Assembly: GCA_033065855.1 (NCBI GenBank)
Contig: JAVXUO010000473.1
Span: 434,001 to 498,000 of the forward strand
Reading direction: 5' to 3'
Length of the DNA stretch: 64,000 bases
From: Escallonia rubra
Lineage: Eukaryota > Streptophyta > Magnoliopsida > Escalloniales > Escalloniaceae
Part shown: in pieces, positions 11,681 through 24,300 of the stretch
Position numbering within the stretch: position 1 is the stretch's first letter
Layout of the letters: every line of letters starts with the position of its first letter
Notes under the pieces: generated by a model
The model's input: the letters and a program-made list of their open reading frames with translations, nothing else
Told to the model about the DNA's origin: nothing
Databases searched by the model: none
Translations under genes and position numbers: made by a program

Positions 11681-12533
11681 ACTACCTATAAAAGTACGAA
11701 TATCGTAAATTATTTCTGGTCGATTATGTCCTCTATTAATTATATCAATAATACTTTTACCCTCCATTTATGACTCCCCTATTAAATTTGGTTGAAATTA
11801 AATGAACATTAGATAATGAATCTAATTATAAACATTGGGACATGAAAAGTCAGATGAGAAAGAAAAACAAAACAAAGAAATTCCTTTATTACTCCCTTTT
11901 TTATTTGGTTGAAATGAAATAAATATTGGATAATGAATTGGGTAATGAGAGCTGTGATTTTTTTTTTTTACAGTTTTAGGTTAGCAAACAATTAACCAAT
12001 TGACAACCTGAAAAACGAAAACAAAGCAAAAAATTGAAATACGTGAAATATTAGTTAAGAAACAAAAAGGCTGTTGGAAAAACGAAAACAGAAAAAATTA
12101 AAAAAAGGGTTAAATATGTATCAAAAAATGATGAAACAAAAATAAGGCTTAAATATGGCGCAAATTTGAACTGAAAATTTATTCACTTACGCACATGGTC
12201 TTGAAAATTACAAATCTTAAGTGTATACCATAAACCAATTTAACTGATTACAAAAAATAAAGACGTAAATTCATTCTTTTAATTTCTCTATTTATTTATT
12301 TTTTTCAGATGCACCATCAAACATTTTTTCAATCCAGAAGCCTCCAAAGAAGATTTTCAAATGTTGAATGGATTACAATTGCGAATATTAAATATATATT
12401 TATTCTAAAACAAGTCACAACAAAAATATGAATATAATTAAATTATATTATTTTGATCCCAAAAAAAATAATGATATTAATTTAAAAATTACTCCCGACC
12501 ACGTCCACGTGCAATGCACGTGCTCAATACTAG
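11681..12533 (+). mobile_element. Probable non-autonomous Helitron, copy A
   Basis: The 3' end has the hairpin CACGTGC-AAT-GCACGTG at 12506-12522, followed 7 nt later by CTAG at 12530-12533 and then T. This matches the Helitron pattern of a hairpin, CTRR and insertion between A and T. The 5' end follows a TA microsatellite with ACTACCTATAAAAGTACG, similar to plant Helitron 5' ends, but the exact TC start is blurred. The body is AT-rich with no Rep/helicase gene, so it would depend on other elements. Confidence 0.5.
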
Positions 12534-12739
12534 TATATATATATATATATAAACTACATAAAGATCAAATTTTATGGCTAAAAATTCAAATAACATTTCA
12601 GATTATTACAACCAAGAATGACATTGACAACCACTGATGCACGTTGTACAACCAATAATTCACAGTGTACAACCCATAATGCTGGAACAAACGGGCTGCT
12701 CAATTCACACATCACCACCCACCACCGCCGGCGACACCT

Positions 12740-13150
12740 TCCGGCCACCTCGATGGCAGCACCCTCCAGCGACACTGCCGGCAACAACCTCCGGCTACCA
12801 TGCCGGCATCATCCACTGCCCCTGCCACCGCTATCCCGATCACCACGACCCACCACGCTGGCCTCCACTTCCCACAAAAACCACCCACCTACGACACCGC
12901 CGGCAGCAGCATTCGGCGACTCGCGCGCCACCCGCCAGCTTCACCCACAGCCCCTGCCACCGCTCTCCCCATGACCACGACCCACCATGCCGGCCTCTAT
13001 CTCCCCAAGAAAACCACCCACCTGCACCAACGCCGCCGCGACACCCTCCGGCGACCACACCAGCGACACCCAACTTTCCCTGCCACCGCAGCCACCGCTC
13101 TCCCCACGACCACCAACCACCACCGATCTCGGTTCCTAAAGGCCACACAT
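12740..13150. repeat. GC-rich tandem repeat, period about 130 bp
   Basis: Three degenerate units, marked by CCTGCCACCGCT at 12821, 12953 and 13079, in a C-rich, CCGCCGGCGACACC-like region. Several long frames are open on both strands only because of composition. It is conserved in copy B at 60270-60665, where the third unit is shorter. Confidence 0.75.
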
Positions 13151-13299
13151 GGGTAGCTGAGGGCCACCACAGCCTCCAATCGACCGCCCATGGCCGCCGC
13201 GGCGACAACCCATTAATCGACCCACCCATGGCCGCCGTGCCCCGCCACCAGACGCCCAACTGCCACCAGTCAATCGCAACCGCATAACCACGAGGAGGG

Positions 13300-14620
13300 G
13301 TAAGGGGAAGGGGAAATGCAGAGAACCAAATAGAAAAATGAGAGATGCATGAAAATTTGTGCGATCAAAACTAACTCTGCAATGACGACGAAGGAAGAGA
13401 GATGGGGAGGAAGAGAGACAGAGCAGTTACCATGAGGTATAAACCGTATAAGGTAGTGGCTAATATTCTTTTATACTTTTGCCCACAAAATGGACCTATG
13501 TCGAATATAGTAAAAATAGAGTTCTCATTATATATAGTATAGATATGCATCGGATGCATGTTTAAATGTCAAATGTTTAACATGTATATTTATAACATAA
13601 AAACTTACCTTGAACGTGATATAAATATCACAAGATCTTGTACAAATCGTTGATTTTAATGTTCTCAAAGTACTCTATTAGTGATCTTTTGTACCTAATG
13701 CCGACATGTGAACTTTGCACCCCAAGTCCTCAATGCCTCGTACCTCCATCCTCGTACTCGCAAGAATATAAAACCATTAGAGAAACTCTTTTTTTTAAAA
13801 AATAATTTTAGCAAGACCAAGTTGAGGACTTTAAATTGGAAACTGTTCTTAGAAGCACAAAAGTAAAATTTTATATAGCTAAGTTTCTTTCTCAAAATAT
13901 AGTCACTCAAAAACATGACAAATCGGGTAAATACATCAACTATATAATATCTACATTTTTTCATTTTTATTTCTCACCAGATTCTTAACTACTACAAATG
14001 CACAATAAGCGAGAAGCTTAATGAATTTTTTAATATCTCAAGACAAATTAAGGCAATATGGTTAACATTTGAAAATCTTGACACATTTTAGTGACCAACT
14101 AGTTCTAGTTGACTAACCGAAAACAGATAAAAAAAAGCTTCCTTAATGTTTTTATTGCAAATATTGCATCTACTACATGGATTCACCATTTATAATAAAA
14201 CCTTGACCCTAGGGTGTGTAACACATATGTTTGTCATATACAAACATATATTTGTGTCTTTTTATAGCAAGTATATAATAGCTACGAAGTTGATAATATA
14301 AACAACCTGTCCATAAGCAAGCTCATTTAGCTCATTCAAGGATGGGGTCCTCTTCAATATTCCAGCCTTGTGCCTCCAATGCACCTCTATCTAAGCTTTC
14401 ATAGGTAAGCTTCAGTATCGTCCTTTCTCCTCTGCATAGTTCTTGGCATGTTTCCTTTTAACTAGATCCATTGGTTACGCATGGACTAAGAATATACTTG
14501 TTTTCTTGCCTTTTTTCTTTTCCATGCATGAATCATTTCAATAAAATACAAGACAAGAATACATTTTTTTTATAAAAAAATTGAGGCTATATACAAATAA
14601 AAAACCATAGCTTCTTTAGT
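13300..14620. other. Intergenic DNA without recognisable genes
   Basis: AT-rich and nearly identical to copy B (60820-62140). Short minus-strand frames at 13371-13559 and 13695-13964 persist in both copies but have no recognisable domain, and at this low divergence persistence says little. Confidence 0.6.
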
Positions 14621-14621
14621 T

Positions 14622-14850
14622 GTTGAAAGATTTAGTCTTTGATTTGTATTTTCTACAACAAAAATATTAGCAACACTAGGTGACTAAACGTAGCAAAATA
14701 ATAGTACATAATTGAAAGTAATTATTGATGAACTCTTGATAAAATTATGTAATCTAGAGTAATAAAAGGATATAAAAATAGTTGATCTGCAAGAGTCGCG
14801 ACAAAATCGCTATGCTAAAGATATTATCGCATCCCTACGTGTAGGTGTTG
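14622..14850 (+). repeat. Dispersed repeat, unit 2 of copy A
   Basis: Related to 7582-7805 in direct orientation, about 7 kb away, with roughly 80-85 percent identity by eye. It is followed by an A-rich run. No coding capacity is seen. Confidence 0.7.
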
Positions 14851-15339
14851 ATGGTAGATAAAGTCAAAAAAAAAAAAAAAAACTCATTAACACAACTATG
14901 TTTTCTTTATGTGCACGTCCACATGAAGACGGCATGAATCAGTCAACGATCACATTGCCTAAGTATAAATATATATAATAGCTATAAAGGAAAATACATT
15001 TCGACAGTATAGTAGAAACACTAATTTTAGAAGTATAATAGCTTCAAGTTTTTTCTATTCACACCTCATGGCCTTATATACATGGCGAGTCATAATCCAT
15101 TTATTGGCCACGTAACTAAGCTTAAAAGCTTTGTAACTCATGGAATAATGATAATAATTCTCAATGATGCCAAATAATAAACTATACTATACACACAATA
15201 AATCAATATGAGTTAATAATTCTCATTATTGCATTTGTAACTCATTTCATAATATGCATGCAAGTAAATACTATATAGCCATAAATTACAATATAATTAT
15301 AATGCTATAATGTAAATTTTATTTTATTAAAATACTTCA

Positions 15340-15780
15340 ACATCAACCACCACGACGGATGGTGCCATCATCGCCACTGCTGGCAAGGGGCCCGTGCACG
15401 CATAGACGATGGGACCACCTTGTTCCCTTCCTCTAGATCTGCTCCAAATCGGTCAACAACAATGACCCACCTTACTGCCTTCCTCCAAATCTGAGCTACC
15501 ATGATCACCAGTATTTTTGTGATAGAACAGCGGCAGGCTGGTGCCATCCCGTTCGGGCAGAAGCTGCAATCGGTTGCATCCCACCATCATCCCGCCAAGA
15601 TGCGCATCATCGCAACCACCAACGCCGGTGAAAGCAAGGCAGGGGTCATTCAAGACAAAGGTTGCGCCACTAGGCTGCTCGTGGAAAAGACTAGTAGAAG
15701 CAAAAATAGGTGATATCCTTCTATCTAAAGTCTACATCTCCCACCATAAAAATGCATATTTAGATCTAAGACCCGCTAGG
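15340..15780. other. GC-richer island in intergenic DNA
   Basis: A block of distinct composition with overlapping 66-81 codon frames on both strands, nearly unchanged in copy B (62860-63305). No domain recognised. It resembles the GC-rich interiors of non-autonomous DNA elements, but no terminal repeats were found. Confidence 0.4.
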
Positions 15781-17100
15781 TCTTAATTATTTGACATGCC
15801 ACTCATCTTTTAAAGTGTTAAGCTTTTAACCCATATAAAATGCATATTTAGATTTAGGACCCACATAGTCTCTTCTATTAAACATACGCTGCTCATTCTT
15901 TACTAGAGCATGCTCGCATTTTATATTGCACATTTGCGGCTAAAAATAAGTGGCTATGATTCTAAGTGTTAGCTATTGACCTACGTGTTTAGATTCTTTG
16001 TTTGATGATTTGAAGTTTATTATTCAATGATTAATCTAACTGTGTTATTAAAGCATGACTTCAGGAACCATCAAACTCAAACACGCGTGGACATTTTTTT
16101 GGATGAAGACTTTGGACTTAGACTAGGCTTTTTTTCTATTCTTTGTAAGTTCTAAACTAAGCTTTCTTAAAGATCTACTAGAAAATCGAAAAGAGCCAAA
16201 ACCGAGAAGCTTTGACTGCCAAGTGTTATTTCATTCGATTAATTTCATCAGAAATAAGTTTTGTTCAAAAGAGCTTTCATTCGAACGATTCCTTAATTCA
16301 TTAGATCGTTTCTTTCAAAGAGTTTTGGGTTTATTCAAAAGACTTTTTCATTCGAATGTTTTCCAAAACCCTTCGACCAATCCATTCCTAACTTTATTTT
16401 TTTAATCAATAACGTTTCTCATTCGAACGATCTCAATTTTATTCGAACTATTCTATCAAAATACTTGATCTCGTTTTCATTTGATTGATTGTTTCAAAGA
16501 CTCAAACGCTATTTTATTCTTCATTTTCATCCGAATGAATTTGATTTTCATTCAGCCAATTTCTTTAGAGTAATCTAGATCTTTCTAGAATAAAATTCCT
16601 TTGAAAGATTTCTAGCATCAGTTGAATGATTCGTTTTAAAACATTTTCGGTCTTGTCCCATTAAATGCTCTTCAACGATCATATCTTAGCAAGTATGAAA
16701 TGGACCTTTAAAGAGTTTATTAATTGCTTTTCCAGTCTTGAAAAATCTCTCTAATCTCTCTCTAAAAACACTCTCAACATATTCATACGTCTTTACGATC
16801 CTTTGTGTAAGAGATTGTTATTTGAGATCTTGTCAAACAAGATTCTTGGTTAAGTTTGTTTTGATTTAGATCTTCTCACCCTAAGAAAGCTTAGCTCGTT
16901 GTCTTTGATTGTAATATCTACTGGCTGGCACATGTGATACCGGTCGAAAAGTAAAAAAACTGTCAGAAAATTTAGTAAATTGACCATATAAAGACTAAAT
17001 AGAAAACACCCTACGTTTGATCAAAGCCAATATAGCCACTTCCTCACAATATTCATTAGAAATTACAAAATAATAGCAATTAAAGATCAACAAAAAAATT
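15781..17100. other. Intergenic DNA with recurrent ATTCGAA-type motifs
   Basis: From about 16230 to 16560 the phrase CATTCGAA or close variants recurs (16277, 16348, 16411, 16440, 16527). No gene is supported. The copy B counterpart runs to the window end, so at least 16482 is inside the duplication. Confidence 0.5.
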
Positions 17101-17479
17101 TATATTATTTGGCCTCACCTGCCTATATCCAGTCCTTGAGTACTCCACACAAGGGAGACCTACTCGAGCCTTCCAGTAACCAGCGAGTTTCGGGTGCTAG
17201 CTCAAACCTCAATACAGTTCTGAAAACCTCTTCAAGTATTCCAACACACAAGTGAAATGAAGATTATAACTAAAATATAGGTTGTGGATGCTTGTTATGC
17301 ACACAAAAGGCTTTCCTGCTATGGGTGGTGGGGGCCATTCTATTCCCAACGATGATGAAGAACACATTCAACGTGAAGTATTTAGCTCTATTACATGTCG
17401 AGTTCAAGCAAAAAATATAGAAATTAACTTAGGGTAACTTGTATCATATTTTGCATGTTACATATTTTGCTTTTAAGGC

Positions 17480-17730
17480 CAATAATCAATAAAAATAAAG
17501 TAGAGAGAAAAGACTTGGCGGGTGCCTAATACCTTCCCGTTACGTAATTTAGTTCCCGAACCTATCTCCCGGTTTTGATAAATCAGTCGTCCTTTTGGAC
17601 ACTTTAGAGTCATTTCTTATGGTTTTTCTTATTTTTTCTTTTGTTCAATTAAATAAGATAGCGACTCCGAATTAAAATTCTCGAGGTGATTTTTTCCGAG
17701 GTGGTTTGCCACATAGGGGTCACCAGAAAC
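17480..17730. mobile_element. Possible LTR relic of a Ty3/gypsy element (Tat/Ogre-like)
   Basis: Contains GGGTGCCTAATACCTTCCCG and GCGACTCC, phrases characteristic of Tat/Ogre-type LTRs in plants. The reverse complement of the first resembles a phrase in the solo LTR at 43771-45118. No boundaries or coding parts were found. Fossil; family assignment tentative. Confidence 0.3.
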
Positions 17731-18390
17731 TTGACACGTGGCAAAGGAAATCTGCACTTGAACCCAAATCTGGGCAGAGTGCAACCAAATTTATGACTAA
17801 ATTATAACTTATCTCAAGAACCAACAAAGGAGAGACACGTGGCATTAAAATTTTGGAAGTGAAAAATTCTTGGCGATGAACAAAGGACATAATGCTAAAA
17901 CCACTGTGATATGAACAACATCTTAATGTAAAAAGAATATAGGATTTTATAAATCGTAAGGGAATAAAAAAAAAAAAAAAAGTGTGATGATTAACAATAA
18001 GTTTAAAGGCAAAAATATTTTTGGAATCAAACAATAGCACATAGATTCTTGTGCATGTAACAAACGATGACAATACTTACCTTAAAGTAGCAAATTTAAC
18101 GTCAGAAATAATCTCCTTATCTTGGATTAATCACAACTTTGTGCTTGAAAACCAAAAGAATGCATAAGCTCATTTATGATCTCTTCCTCTTCTTTGTCTC
18201 AAAAAAATATGACGTCTTCTTCCTTCTTTTATTGTTTTCTTTTGTTATTATAATGGGACCTGAAGTCCTAATTGCCAGTTCAATTATAATACAACTTAAA
18301 GTCCTCATTACTAATATAATCACAATATAACTTAAAGTATTAATCCTAGTCTAAGTCAAAATTTCTTTTAGTGCCTAATTTAATCACATT

Positions 18391-21300
18391 TGACAAAAAT
18401 GCCATTTTTGGGTTTTTTCGAATGTATTCTGGACAACAGCCACTTCCCCGTCCATTACCTATTTAGCAACCCCCCAAACCACTCCCCCCAAAATTTTCTT
18501 CCCTTCACTACATTATTTCAGTTACAGAGAGTGAGAGAGAGAGAGAGATAGAACGAGTAGAGTTTTAGAGAGAGAGAAAGAAGAAAGAAAGTGTAGAGAG
18601 AGAGAGAGAGAGAGAGTGCTTGACCGACGACAGAATCCGGAGTGAAGAGCTTCGTTTCAGAGGGTTTTGATAAGGTATATGGATATATACACGTGTATAA
18701 ATACATAAATATACATATTTTTCTTTACCTAAAACTCAAATTTGATTGTAGATCTCGTATTGTTGTTATAGAATGTACAAGGGTGTTAGAGGAAAGAATT
18801 AGAACAAGAAAAACGAGAAAAAGTGAAGCAAAAATGAAGAAAAACGATTAGGGGTTGCTATGTATTTTGGAGAAGACGATGAACAGTAACCCACGCGCCA
18901 CGGGTGGAAGGGTGTGAGATGGTCTCCGGCCACTTTTTTGGTTTTCACAATGGTGATGTTATTTGAGTTTTAGAATTTTAGAGAAGTTTTAAGAATTTTC
19001 TGAAATCGTTTGATATTTTTTATATTTTGCACAAGTTTGAGACTTCTAGAATCTGTTTGGACTATTTAAAAACACTAATTAATTCTGAAAATATTTGAGT
19101 ATTGTTTATATAGTTCTAAGATGTTTCAGTTCAAATTTAGATTTTTTAGAGGTGATTTTCTATGTTTCTCGTACTGCATTTGTTTGAGCAAAATGAATAA
19201 TGTAAAAAGAGTTTCTTTGGTTTTTTTTGACTTGATTTCTGTTTCTCTATTTTTAATATATTTTTAAACTGTTAATGAAATTATGGTATTTTGTTTTGAC
19301 CTATTAATGGTTATTTTTAAGAAAATTATTTTTAAATAGAAATATATTCAAAGACTTAGATATATAGTATTTTGATCTTATATTCGGTTTAAAACTACAA
19401 AACCAATTTATAAGATTTTTATTGTGAATTTTGAGGTGTCGTTAAGCTTTAGAGTTGTTTTAGGGTTTCTGGCTAGTTTTGGCCATTTGTGGGAACCATT
19501 ATGAATTGAGTTATCTTGATAATTGAATTGAATACTATATGAATAATTAGTTCTGGTCATATTGGATTGTACTGTGGTTTATTTTCTGATAATTGCGATG
19601 CCCCAACTTAGGTAATTCTAAGGATCTTTGACTTTCGGTTGAGAGTATAACTTAGCTTGGATTGAAATAAGGATTTTCTATCTGAACCTTACTTCATCAC
19701 TTGAATTTATATGTATTATAATTGTTTTGAGAATTCCATTGGACCTTGATATTATAAATTATCACAAAAATGTTTGGATTTGTCCATGAAACCCTACCTT
19801 GAGCCTTAAGTGATCATTTGAAGCTCTTATTAATGCTCATCCGTTTTGTTTATTCGAGCATTATACAACATGTTGAATTATGTGTATTTTTTCTAGACAT
19901 TGACATGAGAACTTGTACCTAGATGAACTAGTTTTTATACATATGCATATGTAGTCTGAATTATTGATTGAGCACTACGGGGGTGACTTATGCTATTCTA
20001 TACTACTCATGTTCAATATCATCTGTTTCTATTTTACTATATCTCGAATGTTTGTAATGTCTACTGATTTGAGTTGATAATCTTAGCTATATCTATATCG
20101 AGATGCTATGGTCTTATTTAAATATCCTTTATAAACTGTCACTCGACTTCATATATGTAATTGTTCGATTTGTACAGTTTGGTCTATGATCGACCTTACT
20201 GGGGTCTCAAAAGCTCGCTCTCATTTGGCCGTCCTTTTGCAGGTAAATAACCAACATTAGGTTGCTTGGTATGGAGTAAAGCCGAGTGAGAGAGTTTGGT
20301 TTAGGTTACTGTAATATCTATTAGAACCCTTGCGTGGGTGAACATTACCATTTAAAAATTTTCGACTTAAACTTAGTGTTCCTTTTATGACAGTCTACTG
20401 AGAATATGGTTTAATTAATAATTTAACTGCTCTGATAATGGTTGTCCATTGGTTATGAGAATATTATTGTCTTTGTGTAAATGATCGAGTGAGTGATTCA
20501 CAATCCGGATTTTCAGGGGGTTACAGTTGGTGTCAGAGCAAAAATTTATGATTCTATAGACTTTAGAAATGTATACTAGAACACTTAAATGTTTGACGGG
20601 ATGACTAAGGGGAAAACCTTAATATTTTTAGCTAAATGGTAGGATAGCTCAGATATGTGAGTTCGTTTCGATGAAGTATATTTTATGATGTCTATAATCT
20701 TTGTTGTTGTAGGATGTGGTAGGGGTACATGATGATGCTCACCTTGGCTTAGGAGGGGGTGGATCAAAGATGACATGTTTGATGAGGAACATTCCGATGA
20801 GGATCCTGAGGATGACCTAGATGAGATGGAAGAGCAGGAAGAAGGTCCTGTCGAGATTTTCCTAGAAGGGTCCATTGAGAGAGATGATGAGGTCCAGTTC
20901 TATTGTGCGGACCTTGAACTGGATAAATGGAAGCAAAAGTACTTCCAGATGACTAGAAATAGGGATGAGCTGGCAAGTCAGTTGGTGTCCCTAAAGATCT
21001 ATATCAGACGAGCGATAGATGTACTAGAAGCCAAACCACAAGGATGAAAAATAAGTTCCCAGTCTTACTTTGAAGGTTGTAGTGGACACCAGCAAGAGAG
21101 TAGTCCAAAAAATCCAAGGGATTATCCGAGAATGCCCTGTAAAAAGGTCCTTACTTGTGGTTACACGAGCGTTGCTCCTAGACGAGGAGTATTGAAAGCA
21201 TGAACTGTTTAGGGAACACTTTGGTTTTTCCTAGACTAAGATTTATGCGTTACACTAGAGTCCGTTTTATCGTAAAATAAGTAGACCTACATCTTTTGGA

Positions 21301-24300
21301 ACCAGTAGGAGTGGAAAACCTTATAATGCTAAATTGATGTTGTTTACGATAGCTAACTTTAAATTGCATCTTTCTTCTAAAATGTGTTTGCATAACTCTG
21401 GTAGTAGTTTACTCGTTATAATATGGCACACACTTGTAGAGCTGGCACTATGGGTTACGGAGGCCGAACAAGATGCCGCAAAAATGCACTGAGGGTCATA
21501 CTGGAGATCATGAGATCCCAGTTGAGGGAATACCCCATGTAGAGAAACATCAGCAACACCTAGAACCCATGGCTATAACTCTGAGCATCATGAATTAGAT
21601 TCTAGCATTTATGGCCCATAATTAGGTTAATCAACACTAGGATATACAAAACCCTATTCAGCCACAACCACAGCCTTAGGAGGGGAGTACCCCGAGCGAG
21701 TTTAATAAGCAGAATGCTGTAAACTTCAGTGGATCAGTGGACCCTATAGAGGTAGAGGGTTATATTGCAAAGATGAAGAAGATCTTATGGGCCATTCGAT
21801 GCACCGAGAAGCAGAGGGTTGAATTTGCAGTACATAAGCTGAGGGTGAGGCTGACTAGTGGTGAAGATGGTGGAGAGTTGTACGAGTCCTCAACAACAGG
21901 TTGAGATGACCTAGGAATGGTTCAAGGAGCTGTTCTATAATTGGTATTTCTCTGTGAGATACCGTGAATAAATGTTAAGAGAATTCACCAATGTGACCCA
22001 GGCGGATCGGGAGATAGTGTACGAGTTTGAGGTGCAGTCTCACGTGTGGCAAGGTTTGCGGCTAGGATGTTACTAACATAGGCAAACAGATGTTGGAAGT
22101 TTGAGTGGGGACTTAGGCTAATGCTGAGAGATGGGGTGTTCTCTGCTCGTTTATCGAGCTATGTGGAATGTATAGATCTAGCACGTGCTCTAGAGTAGTC
22201 CAGGTTTGACAACATGAAGAGGTTTCAGTAATGACATGTTGGTCAGAATAGCGAAAGAAAAAGAAGGTAGAGCTTCAGAGGCAAACAAGCGTCATTAGTT
22301 ATCTTTTTAAACGCAACAGGGTGTTTAAAATTAGCGGATATGGTAGAGTCAGGGATTCAGGCCCATTTTGTCTCAGGGATTTATACCTAGGCAGAGTTTT
22401 GGGAATCGACCATGTTAGAACATGGGTTTTAAAGAAGTGCAGAGTGCAGGGCCTCAACAAGTACAGAGTGTTGGGTTCAGACCGCCGCATGGCCAAGGGT
22501 TTTGTGCTATATAGAATACTAGTCTGAATATTCAAACAGCCTTTTTAGTAGTTCTATGTTTTACATGCAGGAGCAATCATGGAGATAGGCCTTGCTACAA
22601 GGTTACCATGGGATGCTACAGGTGTGGTAGCATAGATCATCAGGTTTGAGACTGCCCGTCAATTAAAGAGGATCAGTCAGCTTTTCGCCTTGCACCCACA
22701 TCCAGTGTAGCAGTAACTAGTGCTCCTCGACCTGTAGAGTGTCAGTTCCAGTAGGGGCGGAGTCGTCAGAGCTAGACTCAGCAGGCCTAGACTCAGCAGG
22801 GGTAGAGGCCCAGAACTTCAGCCAGACTCTTTACTATGTCGGCTCAGGATGCTGCGATGTCCAATGATGTGTTGTTAGGTATGCTTCTAGGTAATTCCTT
22901 AGATGCTCGTACATTATTTGATTCTAGAGTGTCATACTCGTTTGTATTTCTTAGCTTTGCATGATGATTGAGGGAGAGAACCTGTCCTTTAGAGTCTGAT
23001 ATTGTGATATGCACTCCAATGGATAGTCTTTGGTAATTTTCTGTGTTCTTTGTTATTGGAATAGAGACTTTCCTATAGATCTTATTCCAATAGCCATGCG
23101 GGGTTTTCATATTATTTTGGGTATGGATTGGTTGTCTTCTAATCATGCATTATTGACTGACACGGGAAATTGGTTAGATTTGATATACCGGGCCAGTTTG
23201 AGTTTGTGTATCTTGGGTCTAAACCAATCGGAATGGTTAGTATTATTTCTACTATCGGAGCACATCGATTACTTTGTCAGAGTTACCAGGGCTATATTGC
23301 TCATGTCATTGATACTCATTAAGGCGGCCCTGAGTTATCATCTATCCCTGTAGTAGATTAGTATCCAGATGTTTTTCCTAAAGAGTTGCCAAGAGGGCCT
23401 ATTGGTTGTTAGATAGACTTTGTGATCGATTTGGTGCCTGGTAATGAGCCTATCCCTAAAACTTAGTATCGTATTGCTCCAGCTGAGATGAAAGATCAAT
23501 TACAGGAGCTGCCTGATCGGGGGTTTATACGTCCTAATGTATCCCTGTGGGGTGCTCCAGTCCTTTTCGTAAAGAAGAAGGATGGCACTATGAGACTTTG
23601 TATTGACTATAGAGAACTGAATTAGATCACTATCCATAAGAAGTACCTTTTACGCCGCATCAAAGAATCGTTTGACCAGCTTCAGGGTGCCTGTTGCTTT
23701 TCAAAATTCGATATGGGTCCAGCTATCATTAATTTAAGGTGAGAGAGGAGGATATTCCAAAGACAATATTTTGGACATGCTATGGGCGTTATAAGTTCCT
23801 TGTCGTGCCTTTTGGTTTGACGAACGTCCTTGCAGCGTTCATGGATCTAATGAACAGGGCATTCAAGGATGATTTGGACTAGTTAATTTGTCATTGATTC
23901 ATCGATGATATCCTGGTATGCTCTAAGTCTGAGGAGGAACATAGGGAGCATTTGAGACATGTATTACACCGATTGAGCGATCACAAACTGTATGCGAAGC
24001 TCTCAAAGTGTGAGTTTTGGCTCCAGCCGTTGGTGTTCCTTGGATATGTTGTGTTTAAGGATGGGGTCTCTGTGGACCCAGCAAAGACTAAGACAGTGAC
24101 CGAATGGTAGAGACCTAGTACAGTGAAAGACGTTCGTTGTTTTCTGGATCTAGCGGGTTACTATAGATGGTTCATAGAGGGTTTCTCTAAGATTGCAGGA
24201 CCGGTGACTCGGTTGACAGGCAAAATTGTGTGATTCGTCTGGACCGATGATTGTGAGTCCAGCTTTCAGGAGCTTAGATAAAGATAAGTAATTACAGCAG

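Larger units (their letters stand above)
1..16482. repeat. Segmental duplication, copy A (GLR gene plus 12 kb flank)
   Basis: Bases 1 to 16482 align collinearly with 46986-64000. Base 1 matches 46986 and base 16443 matches 63961, so the offset grows from 46985 to 47518 through indels, chiefly a 1 kb insertion in copy B at 53755 and a loss of several hundred bases from copy B upstream of the GLR gene. Most stretches are about 98-99 percent identical by eye. The left limit lies outside the window. The right limit of copy A cannot be fixed because copy B is cut by the window end. Confidence 0.97.

Noticed and set aside
12637-13287. 216-codon Pro/His-rich open frame and long frames on the opposite strand
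   Set aside because: Open in several frames on both strands because of a C-rich tandem repeat; no domain, and the copies differ by indels in the repeat units.
20775-21047. Acidic coiled-coil-like 90-codon frame as a host gene
   Set aside because: It lies between the primer-binding site and gag-like region of the gypsy fossil and is best read as part of that element.
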